From assembly GCF_020164475.1 (NCBI RefSeq), contig NZ_JAIQWX010000005.1, positions 1 to 64,000 on the forward strand: DNA of 64,000 nucleotides, written 5' to 3'. Below the pieces are notes generated by a model. It made no database searches, had not been told where the DNA came from, and saw only the letters and a program-made list of their open reading frames with translations. The DNA is from Pseudomonas sp. REP124 (GTDB lineage: Bacteria; Pseudomonadota; Gammaproteobacteria; Pseudomonadales; Pseudomonadaceae). Position 1 is the stretch's first letter. Each line of letters opens with the position of its first letter. Positions 39,375 to 47,951 of this stretch are shown piece after piece. A program made the position numbers and the translations under genes.

Positions 39375-39396
39375 TTGGTCTATATAAATTTACCAA
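39375..39396. promoter_or_regulatory. Dyad TTGGT-N12-ACCAA in divergent promoter
   Basis: The dyad spans an AT-rich core with TATATAAATT, between the divergent flavoenzyme and aldolase genes, and overlaps a likely -10 for the flavoenzyme. It is a candidate operator for the TetR protein encoded at 40562. The 221-bp intergenic region is otherwise AT-rich with no gene. Confidence 0.4.
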
Positions 39397-39538
39397 AAGT
39401 AAAAAAATAACATAAATATTTACTGAGGGTGAAGTTTTACTCGCCGTTATCTCCGGTGAACAGCTCAGTGCGGCTGGACGGGCGTGGGGTTGCGCACGTA
39501 CTGTCTGCACCTGCCGATCAGCCTGGAGACCCAAAACA

Positions 39539-40321
39539 ATGAACGAGATCGCGACCCATCTGCCACGCAGTGCCACGGAACAACGACTGCGCGAAGAGTT
39601 GGCGGCCTGTTATCGCCTGATTGCGCATTTCCGCATGACTGATCTGATCTTCACCCATATTTCGGTGCGTTTGCCGGGGCCGGAGCATCATTTCCTGATC
39701 AACCCTTATGGGCTGATGTTCGACGAAATCACCGCGTCGAATCTGGTGAAGATCGATTTGCAGGGAAGGGCGGTGGAGCCTTCGCCGTATCCGGTCAATC
39801 CTGCGGGGTTTGTGATTCACAGCGCGATTCACGGGGCTCGAGAGGATGCGCAATGTGTGTTGCATACCCACACCAAGGCCGGGTGTGCGGTGGCGGCGTT
39901 GAAGTGCGGGTTGTTGCCGGTGAATCAGATTTCCATGGAGTTTTATGGTCGGGTTGCGTACCACGACTATGAAGGTGTGGCGCTGGATTTGAGCGAGCAG
40001 CAGCGGTTGGTGGCGGACATCGGGGACAAGCCGGTGTTGATGTTGCGTAATCATGGATTGTTGACCGTGGGGGAGACGGTGAGTCAGGCGTTTTTGCGCA
40101 TGTATTACCTGGAAAAGGCTTGTGAGATACAGCTGGCTGCGCAGGCGGCTGGGGAGTTGGTGTTGCCGTCGGCTGAGGTGTGTGAGCATACCGAGCGGCA
40201 GTTCAATGAACCGGGGCGGCCGTTGGAAGAGGGTGAGCTGAGTGATCCGGATGCGATGCAATTAGCTTGGGCGGCGATGTTGCGGTTGTTGGATCGCGTG
40301 GCGCCGGGGTATCGGGATTAA
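39539..40321 (+). CDS. Class II aldolase/adducin family protein
   Basis: This 260-residue zinc-dependent aldolase-fold protein has TDLIFTHISVRLPG, the metal motif CVLHTHTKAG (HxH) and a third histidine in LMLRNHGLLTVGETV. The family includes fuculose-phosphate aldolase and small hydroxy-acid decarboxylases; the reaction here is unknown. Codon use is less C-rich than neighbours, with many TTG leucines in the 3' half, which may reflect a different history. GGAG lies upstream of the ATG. Confidence 0.88.
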   Translation: MNEIATHLPRSATEQRLREELAACYRLIAHFRMTDLIFTHISVRLPGPEHHFLINPYGLMFDEITASNLVKIDLQGRAVEPSPYPVNPAGFVIHSAIHGAREDAQCVLHTHTKAGCAVAALKCGLLPVNQISMEFYGRVAYHDYEGVALDLSEQQRLVADIGDKPVLMLRNHGLLTVGETVSQAFLRMYYLEKACEIQLAAQAAGELVLPSAEVCEHTERQFNEPGRPLEEGELSDPDAMQLAWAAMLRLLDRVAPGYRD

Positions 40322-40341
40322 GTTGGGTTGATGGTTGGTTG

Positions 40342-40452
40342 GGCCGGCCTCTTCGCGGGCAAGCCTCGCTCCTACGGGATTCGATGTCGTTCACGATTTC
40401 CTGTGCCGCCACCGTCCACTGTAGGAGCGAGGCCTGCCCGCGAAGGCGGTGT
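40342..40452. repeat. Two REP units, outward-facing
   Basis: REP units CGCGGGCAAGCCTCGCTCCT near 40355 and CTGTAGGAGCGAGGCCTGCC at 40420 face in the opposite sense to a normal REPIN. The gap between aldolase and TetR genes holds nothing else. Confidence 0.65.
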
Positions 40453-40561
40453 TTCAGACAACAACTGTGCTCGGGTGTACTCGATGTTCGCTCTTGCTGT
40501 ACAGTCGTTCAGCTCACCTTGAAATCCCGAGCCCCATGACTGAACCCAGGAGCATGTCGCC

Positions 40562-41209
40562 ATGAATCAGGAAGCCCGTTTTTCCCGCATGGAACCGGAG
40601 GTACGCAAGGCCAATCTGATCGAGGCGACGTTGGTGTGCCTCAAGCGGCATGGCTTCCAGGGCGCTTCGATTCGCAAGATTTCCGCTGAGGCCGGGGTGT
40701 CGGTGGGGCTGATCAGCCATCACTATTCCGGCAAGGACGAACTCGTGGCTGAGGCCTACATGTCGATCACCAGCCGGGTCATGACCCTGCTGCGCGACGC
40801 CATGGAGCAGGCCGCTCCCAATGCCCGCGAGCGCCTGTCGGCGTTTTTCCGCGGTTCCTTCTCCGCCGAACTGCTCGATCCGCAACTGATCGACGCTTGG
40901 CTGGCGTTCTGGGGCGCGGTGAAAACCGCCGAGGCGATCAACAAGGCCCACGATGATTCCTACGGCGAGTACCGCGACATCTTGAGCAAGGTGCTGAAGG
41001 ACCTTGCAGCGGAAGAGGACTGGGAAAACTTCGACGCCGATCTCGCCGCGATCAGCCTCAGCGCCCTGCTCGATGGCCTGTGGCTGGAGCTTGGCCTGAA
41101 CCCCGGCACCTTCACCCCTGAGCAGGGCATCCTGATTTGCGAAGCCTGGGTCGATGGGCTTCAGGCCGGTGGCCGCCAGCGTTTCTGCGTGCAGACGAGC
41201 AGCTGTTGA
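40562..41209 (+). CDS. TetR-family regulator (BetI-like)
   Basis: This 215-residue repressor has an N-terminal TetR HTH (LIEATLVCLKRHGFQGASIR, ISAEAGVSVGLISHHYSGKD) and a BetI-type C-terminal domain (RLSAFFRGSFSAELLDPQLI, LDGLWLELGLNPGTFTPEQG). AGGAG lies nine nt before the ATG. By position it may regulate the aldolase and flavoenzyme genes; the target is not proven by sequence. Confidence 0.9.
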   Translation: MNQEARFSRMEPEVRKANLIEATLVCLKRHGFQGASIRKISAEAGVSVGLISHHYSGKDELVAEAYMSITSRVMTLLRDAMEQAAPNARERLSAFFRGSFSAELLDPQLIDAWLAFWGAVKTAEAINKAHDDSYGEYRDILSKVLKDLAAEEDWENFDADLAAISLSALLDGLWLELGLNPGTFTPEQGILICEAWVDGLQAGGRQRFCVQTSSC

Positions 41210-41301
41210 TCGACTGTTCAGCTATCGATACTCTCAAGCCTTGATGCAGCAAAACACTCTAATAAGAAATACGCCTTCGGGCCTGTGCAGGACACCCAGC
41301 A

Positions 41302-42018
41302 ATGACTCCTCGGGTACTGATCGTCGATGACGATCCGCTGATTCGCGATCTGTTGCACGCCTACCTTTCCCAGGAAGGTTACGACGTTCATTGCGCCGCC
41401 ACGGCGGAACTGGCCGAAACCTTCCTGGCCAGCCAGACCGTTGACCTGGTCATGCTCGACATCCGCCTGCCGGGCAAGGACGGCCTGACCCTGACCCGTG
41501 AACTGCGGGTACGTTCGGAAGTGGGGATCATCCTGATCACCGGGCGCAACGATGAAATCGACCGCATCGTCGGCCTGGAATGCGGTGCCGACGACTACGT
41601 GATCAAGCCCCTCAACCCCCGCGAACTGGTGTCCCGGGCGAAGAATCTGATTCGCCGGGTGCGCCACGCGCAATCGCCACAACCGGTGGCCACGGTGGCC
41701 AAACCGGTCAAGCAGTTCGCCGACTGGGCGCTGGACACCGATCGCCGCCGCCTGATCGATCCGGCCGGCGGCGAAACCCTGCTGACCCACGGCGAATACC
41801 AGCTGCTCAGCGTGTTCCTGCGCAACAGCGGCCACACCCTCAGTCGCGATCAATTGATGGACCAGATCCGCAACCGCGAATGGGTGCCCAACGATCGCTC
41901 CATCGACGTGCTGGTGGGCCGCTTGCGCCGCAAGCTGCACGACGATCCCGCCGAACCGCAATTGATCATCACCATCCATGGCGCCGGCTACCTGTTCACG
42001 GCCAGTCTGGCGGCGTGA
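41302..42018 (+). CDS. aruR: AruR, arginine-responsive response regulator
   Basis: This is an OmpR-family response regulator of 238 residues. The receiver has phospho-acceptor Asp53 (VMLDIRLPGKDG), acidic pocket VDDDP and Lys102. The winged-helix output follows (LLTHGEYQLLSVFLRNSGHT, NDRSIDVLVGRLRRKLHDDP). In P. aeruginosa AruR, with AruS, induces the arginine transaminase genes; the identical neighbourhood here supports the name. The stop overlaps the next start by one base (TGATG). Confidence 0.85.
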   Translation: MTPRVLIVDDDPLIRDLLHAYLSQEGYDVHCAATAELAETFLASQTVDLVMLDIRLPGKDGLTLTRELRVRSEVGIILITGRNDEIDRIVGLECGADDYVIKPLNPRELVSRAKNLIRRVRHAQSPQPVATVAKPVKQFADWALDTDRRRLIDPAGGETLLTHGEYQLLSVFLRNSGHTLSRDQLMDQIRNREWVPNDRSIDVLVGRLRRKLHDDPAEPQLIITIHGAGYLFTASLAA

Positions 42019-42800
42019 TGGCGGTGCGGCGACTGCTCTGGCTACTGCTGACGCTGGTCGCCAGCCAATGCGCCTTTACGGCAGAGAAAGTGCGCTACTG
42101 CGATTATCCGGTCTATCCGCCGATTTCCTGGAGCGACGGCAAGCAGGTTCGTGGCCTGGCGCCGAGCGTGGTGAAGAAACTGTTCGGCGAACTGGGCTAC
42201 GAGGTCGAGATCGTGGTGTTGGGCAACTGGAAACGCTGCCTGCTCGATGCCGCCGAAGGCCGGGTCGACGTGGTGCTGGCTTACAGCAGTCCGGAGCGCG
42301 AGCGCAGCATGCTGTTTTCCACGGTGCCGGTGTTGCGTGAGGAAGTGGCGTTGTTCATCAATCGCCAGCGCCCGGTGAAATTCGAGAAACTCGAAGACCT
42401 GGCCCATTACCGCGGCGGCCTGCTGTTCGGTGAAAGCTACGGCCCGGAGTTCGATCGCATGGTGGCGCAGAACAACAACATCGAATGGGTCTCGGACAGC
42501 CGGCAGAACTTCGGGAAGCTGATTCGCGGGCGCATCGACTTCATCACCCAGGAACGCCGCACCGGCCAGCTGTACGTGGAAAACCTGCCGGGTGCCCAGG
42601 ACATCGTCGCCTTGCCCAATGCCCTGAGCGTCGACTATCTGCGGGTCGCGGTTTCCCGTCTTTCGCCGCTGGCCGCGCACATGCCGCAAATCAACGCGCA
42701 ATTGCAGCGCATGGCGGACGCCGGTGACATCGAGCGCCTGCTCGACGAGAGCGAAGTGACCTATCGCGACATGATCAACCTGCCGGCGAACGAACGATGA
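42018..42800 (+). CDS. Periplasmic binding protein between aruR and aruS
   Basis: This family-3 solute-binding protein (260 residues) has a signal peptide ([19 protein letters not shown]) and mature segments [39 protein letters not shown] and [16 protein letters not shown]. It is sandwiched with overlaps between the response regulator and the sensor kinase, with no permease, so it is more likely a ligand-sensing partner for the kinase than a transport component. The gene begins with ATG in the stop of aruR and overlaps aruS by 4 nt. Confidence 0.85.
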   Translation: MAVRRLLWLLLTLVASQCAFTAEKVRYCDYPVYPPISWSDGKQVRGLAPSVVKKLFGELGYEVEIVVLGNWKRCLLDAAEGRVDVVLAYSSPERERSMLFSTVPVLREEVALFINRQRPVKFEKLEDLAHYRGGLLFGESYGPEFDRMVAQNNNIEWVSDSRQNFGKLIRGRIDFITQERRTGQLYVENLPGAQDIVALPNALSVDYLRVAVSRLSPLAAHMPQINAQLQRMADAGDIERLLDESEVTYRDMINLPANER

Positions 42801-45049
42801 TCCGCGCCCGTCCCGGTGGTCTGCTGCGGCGCCTGCTGCTGTTCATTCTGTTGTTCAGCCTGTGCTTCACCGTGCTCGCCAGCAGTGTGCAGCTGTACAT
42901 CGAATATCGCCGGGAAATGCGCGACATCGACTCGCGCATGGAACTGATCCGCGCCGGCTATCTGGCGAGCCTCGAACGCAGCCTGTGGGATCTGAACCAG
43001 GAGCAATTGAACGTGCAGTTGCGCGGCCTGGTGGATTTTTCCGATGTGGCGCGGGTGCACCTGACCAGTGCCGATTACGATCTAGTGCACGGCAATCCGT
43101 ACCCCATAGGGCCGTTGCGCATCGAGCGCTTTGCCCTGGATTACCAACCGCCATCCGGACCGTTGCGCCACCTTGGCGAGCTGGAAGTCAGCACCGACCT
43201 GGGCGCGGTCTATCAACGCCTGTACGCGAGCGGCCTGACCAGCCTGTTGTGGATGGGCGCGTTTCTCTGCGGGCTGGCGGTGGCGCTGTCGGGTCTGTTC
43301 TATCGTCTGGTCACCCGTCATCTGAAAGTCATGGCCGAATTCGCTCGCAGCATTGCCGCCGGGCGTTGGCATGAGCCATTGCATCTGGGCAAGCGGCGCG
43401 GTGCACTGGAAGACGAAATCGACACCGTGGCCCACGCCCTGGACGACATGCGCCGGGCGATCCTCAGCGACATCGACCGCCGGGAAAGCGATCGCCTGGC
43501 CTTGCAGGACAACCGCGACGAACTGCAACGGATGGTCGAACGACGCACCGCCAGCCTGATGCGCGCCAAGGAGGAAGCCGAAGCGGCCAACCACGCCAAG
43601 TCACGGTTCCTGGCGACCATGAGCCACGAGTTGCGCACGCCACTGAACGGTATTCTCGGCATGGCCGAACTGCTGCGCGGCGCCAGTCTGAACCCGCAGG
43701 ACAGCAAGCGTCTAGACGCCCTGCACAAGGCCGGCGAAGGACTGCTGAGCATCCTCAACGAAGTGCTGTTTTTCGCGAAACTGGAGGAGGGCGCGAGTCT
43801 GCCCGAGCCGGTGGACTTCTCGCTTCGCCAGTTGCTCGATGAAGTACTGACCCTGCTTGAGCCCAAGGCGCTGAGCAACGACACCATCCTGCTGTGCCGC
43901 GTGGATGAGCGGGTGGCGGTGCGTCATCACGGCGCCGAGCAATTTCTGCGGCAGATCCTCAGCAACCTGCTGGCCAACGCGATCAAATTCACCCAGGACG
44001 GCGAAGTCAGTGTCGAAGTGGCTTTGCTCGCGCAATCTGAAGGGCAGCATTTGCGGGTCAGCGTCACCGATAACGGCATCGGCATCACGCCCGAGATGCA
44101 GGCGAAGATTTTCGAGCGTTTCACCCAGGCCAGCGAAGAAATCGCCCAGCGCTTTGGCGGCACCGGCCTGGGGCTGGCGATCTGCAAACATCTGGTGGAA
44201 TACATGGGCGGCAGCATCGGCGTCAGCAGTGAGGTCGGGCGCGGCAGTTGTTTCTGGTTCGAACTGACGTTGCACGCGGCGGGCGAAGTCATCGATGAGG
44301 CGCCGATCAGCACGCCGGGCGCGGCGCTGGACATTCTGGTGGTCGAGGATGTGGCGCTCAATCGCGAAGTGGCCGAAGGACTGCTCCAGCGCGACGGGCA
44401 TCGGGTGTGGCTGGCCGAAGACGCAGAACAGGCGTTGCAACAGTGTGCCGGTCAAGTGTTCGACCTGATTCTGCTGGATGTGCACCTGCCAGGCATGAGT
44501 GGTGTCGAGTTGTGCAGCCGGTTGCGCGCAAGCGTTGGACCGAATCGCCAGACGCCGATGATCGCGCTGACCGCCAGCGTCCAGCCGGCGCTTGTTCGCA
44601 GTTATCTGGACGCGGGAATGGACGGTATCCTCGCCAAACCGCTGAAGCTCGAAAGCCTGCGCCAGGTGCTGGCGGGGCAGGCCACGGTCAAGGAGCCCCT
44701 GCAAGCGGGCGGGACCATGGACTGGCAACTGCTGCAAACCCATCGCACCTTGCTCGGCGAGCAGAAAGTGCAAGGGTTGCTGACGGTGCTACGAGATTCG
44801 ATCTTGCAGCACCGCGAGGCACTGGACGAGGCGATCGAAGCTGACGATTGCACGGACGTCGCGCAACTGGCGCATCGGCTGGCCGGCAGCGGCGATTCCC
44901 TCGGCTTTCGCGGGCTGGCCGAGGTGTTGAGAAGGCTGGAAAGCGCGGCGTTGGGCAACGATGGATCTGCGATCCGAGGGCTGGCACCGACCGTTCAGGC
45001 GCAGATTCAGCGGGCGTTGCAAATCCTCGAAGACCTGCTGCAACGCTGA
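42797..45049 (+). CDS. aruS: AruS, hybrid sensor histidine kinase
   Basis: This is a TorS-like hybrid kinase of 750 residues. It has TM1 (11-30), a periplasmic domain of about 115 residues (35-148), TM2 (about 148-172) and HAMP. A coiled coil leads to HisKA with His277 ([15 protein letters not shown]) and HATPase (N box [11 protein letters not shown] boxes DNGIGI and GGTGLGLAI). The receiver has Asp561 ([13 protein letters not shown]) and the C-terminal HPt has His693 ([16 protein letters not shown]). The full phosphorelay ends on AruR. Overlap with the binding-protein gene implies one signalling unit. Confidence 0.87.
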   Translation: MIRARPGGLLRRLLLFILLFSLCFTVLASSVQLYIEYRREMRDIDSRMELIRAGYLASLERSLWDLNQEQLNVQLRGLVDFSDVARVHLTSADYDLVHGNPYPIGPLRIERFALDYQPPSGPLRHLGELEVSTDLGAVYQRLYASGLTSLLWMGAFLCGLAVALSGLFYRLVTRHLKVMAEFARSIAAGRWHEPLHLGKRRGALEDEIDTVAHALDDMRRAILSDIDRRESDRLALQDNRDELQRMVERRTASLMRAKEEAEAANHAKSRFLATMSHELRTPLNGILGMAELLRGASLNPQDSKRLDALHKAGEGLLSILNEVLFFAKLEEGASLPEPVDFSLRQLLDEVLTLLEPKALSNDTILLCRVDERVAVRHHGAEQFLRQILSNLLANAIKFTQDGEVSVEVALLAQSEGQHLRVSVTDNGIGITPEMQAKIFERFTQASEEIAQRFGGTGLGLAICKHLVEYMGGSIGVSSEVGRGSCFWFELTLHAAGEVIDEAPISTPGAALDILVVEDVALNREVAEGLLQRDGHRVWLAEDAEQALQQCAGQVFDLILLDVHLPGMSGVELCSRLRASVGPNRQTPMIALTASVQPALVRSYLDAGMDGILAKPLKLESLRQVLAGQATVKEPLQAGGTMDWQLLQTHRTLLGEQKVQGLLTVLRDSILQHREALDEAIEADDCTDVAQLAHRLAGSGDSLGFRGLAEVLRRLESAALGNDGSAIRGLAPTVQAQIQRALQILEDLLQR

Positions 45050-45060
45050 AATACATTTTT

Positions 45061-45080
45061 GTTACAACCTTCTACAACTG
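45061..45080 (+). promoter_or_regulatory. Candidate AruR box upstream of permease
   Basis: GTTACAACCTTCTACAACTG contains TACAAC twice at a 10-bp period, the form expected of an OmpR-family dimer site. A 16/20 match lies upstream of the arginine catabolic operon at 46919-46938. It is about 110 bp before the leader ORF start. Confidence 0.55.
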
Positions 45081-45173
45081 CGAACTTTACGTTCAACGGC
45101 AACTTACATGGCTTTCCAATAATCGACGCAACCGCCGCAGCGCGGTCTTCGAAGCTTATTGGAGATAATAATA

Positions 45174-45248
45174 ATGATCCGCCGTAAAGCTGCTCCTTCC
45201 CTGCGCCGTGACGTCCTGTCATGCGCCTCGCACCTCTCTGAATGTTGA
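45174..45248 (+). CDS. Arg-rich leader peptide upstream of permease
   Basis: A 24-codon ORF starts ATG after a good GGAG (nine nt) and reads MIRRKAAPSLRR then DVLSCASHLSEC before TGA. It has two CGC-CGT arginine pairs and one lysine. Its stop overlaps the permease ribosome site (GAGG at 45247-45250), 10 nt before the permease ATG, so translation of the leader would affect permease initiation. It may be a regulatory leader; no peptide function is claimed. Confidence 0.5.
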   Translation: MIRRKAAPSLRRDVLSCASHLSEC

Positions 45249-45258
45249 GGTGCCGACA

Positions 45259-46671
45259 ATGACCTCAAACACTGATCGTCAAGGCATCCACCTGACCCGC
45301 GCCCTGAAAAGCCGGCACATTTTCATGCTGTCTTTGGGCGGCGTCATCGGCACCGGGTTGTTCATGGGCTCGGGCGTGACCATCAATCAGGGCGGCCCGT
45401 TGGGGGCGATCCTAGCCTATCTGGTCGCTGGTTTCCTGATGTACCTGGTGATGGTCTGCCTGGGCGAACTGTCGGTGCAGATGCCGGTGTCCGGTTCGTT
45501 CCAGACCCACGCCACCAAATACATCGGCCCGGCCACCGGCTTCATGATCGGCTGGGTGTACTGGATGAGTTGGGCCACCACCGTGGGCCTCGAGTTCACT
45601 GCCGCCGGGATGCTCATGACCCGCTGGTTCCCGACGGTGCCGATCTGGTACTGGTCGGCGTTTTTCGTGGTGGTGCTGTTCGGTCTCAATGCCTTGGCGA
45701 CCCGTGCGTTCGGCGAGGCTGAATACTGGTTCTCGGGGATCAAGGTGGCGGCGATTCTCGGCTTTATCGTGGTGGGCGTGCTGGTGATCTTCGGCGTGAT
45801 GCCGCTGACCAGTGGCGCACCGGCGCCAATGGCGAGCAACCTGATTGGCGACTCGCTGTTCCCCAATGGCCTGTCGGCGGTGTTCGCGGTGATGATGACC
45901 GTGGTCTACGCGTTTCAGGGTTGCGAGATCATGGGCGTGGCGGCCGGTGAAACCGATCAGCCGGAGAAAAGCATTCCGCGTGCCGTGCGCAACGTGGTGT
46001 TCCGCGTGCTGATTTTCTACGTGCTGGCGATCATCGTGCTGTCGGCGATCGTGCCATGGCAGCAGGCGGGGTTGATGGAGAGTCCGTTCGTGCAGGTGTT
46101 CGACATGGTCGGCATTCCTTACGCCGCGGACCTGATGAACTTCGTGATCCTCACGGCGATCCTTTCGGTGGGCAACTCGGGACTGTATGCCTCGACACGC
46201 ATCCTGTGGGCGATGTCGAAAACCGGCATGGCGCCGAAAAGCCTGTCGCCATTGAGCAAGCGCGGTGTGCCGTTGCGCGCCCTGAGCATCACCCTGTGCT
46301 TTGCCCTGGTGTCGCTGCTGACCAGCTTCGTTGCGGCGGACACGCTGTTCATGGTGCTGATGGCGGTGAGCGGCATGGCCGGCACCGTGACCTGGATTGT
46401 CATCGCCCTGGCGCAGTACAAATTCCGCAAGGCGTACCTGCGTGACGGCGGCAAACTCAGCGACCTGAAATACCGCGCCCCGTGGTTCCCGGTGTTGCCG
46501 CTGACGTGTATTGCACTGTGCTGCTCGCTTTTCGTGTTCCTGGCGCTGGACGAAACTCAACGGCCTTCGCTGTATTGGGGTTTCGGGTTTATTGCGCTGT
46601 GCTATGGCGTGTACTTCCTGTTCCATCGCAAGCGTGAGGCCGTGCTGGCGCCGAGCTTGCCGAGCGCCTGA
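45259..46671 (+). CDS. APC-family amino-acid (likely arginine) permease
   Basis: This 470-residue APC-superfamily permease has twelve membrane segments and the hallmark GGVIGTGLFMGSG in TM1. The sequence resembles the RocE/MmuP branch (GELSVQMPVSGSFQTHATKY, FGLNALATRAFGEAEYWFSG, GCEIMGVAAGETDQPEKSIP). Its position between aruRS and the transaminase operon matches the permease gene next to aruRS in P. aeruginosa, reported as an arginine transporter. The start MTSNTDRQG is 17 codons inside the longest frame. Confidence 0.87.
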   Translation: MTSNTDRQGIHLTRALKSRHIFMLSLGGVIGTGLFMGSGVTINQGGPLGAILAYLVAGFLMYLVMVCLGELSVQMPVSGSFQTHATKYIGPATGFMIGWVYWMSWATTVGLEFTAAGMLMTRWFPTVPIWYWSAFFVVVLFGLNALATRAFGEAEYWFSGIKVAAILGFIVVGVLVIFGVMPLTSGAPAPMASNLIGDSLFPNGLSAVFAVMMTVVYAFQGCEIMGVAAGETDQPEKSIPRAVRNVVFRVLIFYVLAIIVLSAIVPWQQAGLMESPFVQVFDMVGIPYAADLMNFVILTAILSVGNSGLYASTRILWAMSKTGMAPKSLSPLSKRGVPLRALSITLCFALVSLLTSFVAADTLFMVLMAVSGMAGTVTWIVIALAQYKFRKAYLRDGGKLSDLKYRAPWFPVLPLTCIALCCSLFVFLALDETQRPSLYWGFGFIALCYGVYFLFHRKREAVLAPSLPSA

Positions 46672-46693
46672 TTTCCCGTACACAGCACATCCC

Positions 46694-46785
46694 CTGTGGG
46701 AGCGGGCTTGCTCGCGAAGGCGCCGTGTCAGACACCTCCAATGTCGGCTGACACGGCCTCTTCGCGAGCAAGCCCGCTCCCACAT
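46694..46785. repeat. REPIN
   Basis: An inverted REP pair (CTGTGGGAGCGGGCTTGCTC subtype) follows the permease stop codon. Confidence 0.85.
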
Positions 46786-46830
46786 TTGTTTCTCTGTCGC
46801 GCACAAAATCTGTGATTACTACAAAACCCC

Positions 46831-46898
46831 GTAGGAGCAAGGCTTGCCCGCGAAGGCGTCCTCGAAATCGCCTTCGCAGGCAAGCCTTGCTCCTACAG
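46831..46898. repeat. Short REPIN, variant subtype
   Basis: GTAGGAGCAAGGCTTGCCCG and its near-complement CAAGCCTTGCTCCTACAG are closer together than usual (about 68 bp in total) and carry the CAAGG variant. Confidence 0.75.
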
Positions 46899-46918
46899 GT
46901 CATGCGTCCGTCTGTCGG

Positions 46919-46938
46919 CAGTTGTTCGAAGTTGTAAC
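46919..46938 (-). promoter_or_regulatory. Candidate AruR box upstream of catabolic operon
   Basis: On the minus strand GTTACAACTTCGAACAACTG matches the site at 45061 at 16 of 20 positions and keeps the 10-bp period (TACAAC, AACAAC). It lies about 180 bp before the enoyl-CoA hydratase start. A further half site TGTTACAG occurs at 47011. Confidence 0.55.
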
Positions 46939-47115
46939 AGCGACATCGCCTACATGCTACTTATCAAACAATATCCCTTATAAAACAATCTATTAGGCAA
47001 TACCTGAGCCTGTTACAGCCCATTTCACCCCCCAATTGCCGTCTTACTGAACACTCGTTTAGTATGGCCTCAAGTCGCAACACCTCAGACCAATCAAAAT
47101 AATTCGAGGACTCGC

Positions 47116-47907
47116 ATGACTACTCACGATTCTCTGCTCACGCAGGTCGAAGCAGGCGTTGCCTGGATCACCCTTAATCGCACCGCACAGCGCAACGCGC
47201 TGGACATTCCGACCCTGAAAAAAATCCACGAACTGCTCGACGCCTACAACGCCGACCCAGCGGTGCGCGTCGTGGTGCTGACCGGCACCGGACGCAGCTT
47301 CTGTGCCGGTGCGGACCTGGACGAGTGGGCCGCCGCCGAAGCTCGGGGCGAACTGGAAAGCTATGGCTGGACCGAAACCGCCCACGCCCTGATGACCCGT
47401 CTGCACACCCTGGAGAAACCGACCATCGCCGCCATCAACGGCACCGCTGTCGGCGGGGGCATGGACCTGACCCTGTGCTGCGACCTGCGCATCGCCGCGC
47501 AATCGGCGCGCTTCAAGGCCGGTTACACCACTATGGCCTACTCGCCGGACGCGGGCGCCAGCTGGCACCTGCCACGGCTGATCGGCAGCGAACAGGCCAA
47601 GCGCCTGCTGTTCCTCGACGAACTGTGGAGCGCCGATCGTGCCCTGGCCGCAGGCCTTGTCAGCGAAGTCTGCGCCGACGATCAACTGCACGGCGTCGCC
47701 AGTGAACTGGCCGCACGCCTGGCCACCGGCCCGACCTTCGCCTTTGCCCAGACCAAGAAACTCATGCGCGAAGGCGCCGACCGCAGCCTGCCCGAACAAC
47801 TGACCGCGGAACTCGCCGCCGGCCTGTTGTGCGGTCGCAGCGAAGACGGCAACGAAGCCTTGCGCGCCGCCATGGAAAAACGCGCGCCACGCTTCATCGG
47901 CCGCTAA
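47116..47907 (+). CDS. Enoyl-CoA hydratase/isomerase family protein
   Basis: This crotonase-fold enzyme of 263 residues has oxyanion-hole segments GTGRSFCAGADLDEW and INGTAVGGGMDLTLCCDLRI. The usual first catalytic glutamate region appears altered (SPDAGASWHLPRLIGSEQAK, Asp where many hydratases have Glu), so isomerase or other chemistry is possible. It heads the six-gene arginine operon, as enoyl-CoA hydratase genes accompany aruHI in P. aeruginosa. GAGGA lies five nt before the ATG. Confidence 0.9.
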   Translation: MTTHDSLLTQVEAGVAWITLNRTAQRNALDIPTLKKIHELLDAYNADPAVRVVVLTGTGRSFCAGADLDEWAAAEARGELESYGWTETAHALMTRLHTLEKPTIAAINGTAVGGGMDLTLCCDLRIAAQSARFKAGYTTMAYSPDAGASWHLPRLIGSEQAKRLLFLDELWSADRALAAGLVSEVCADDQLHGVASELAARLATGPTFAFAQTKKLMREGADRSLPEQLTAELAAGLLCGRSEDGNEALRAAMEKRAPRFIGR

Positions 47908-47951
47908 TCCAGCGATATCCCTCCATCAGCACACGAACAACAGGTAGCACC

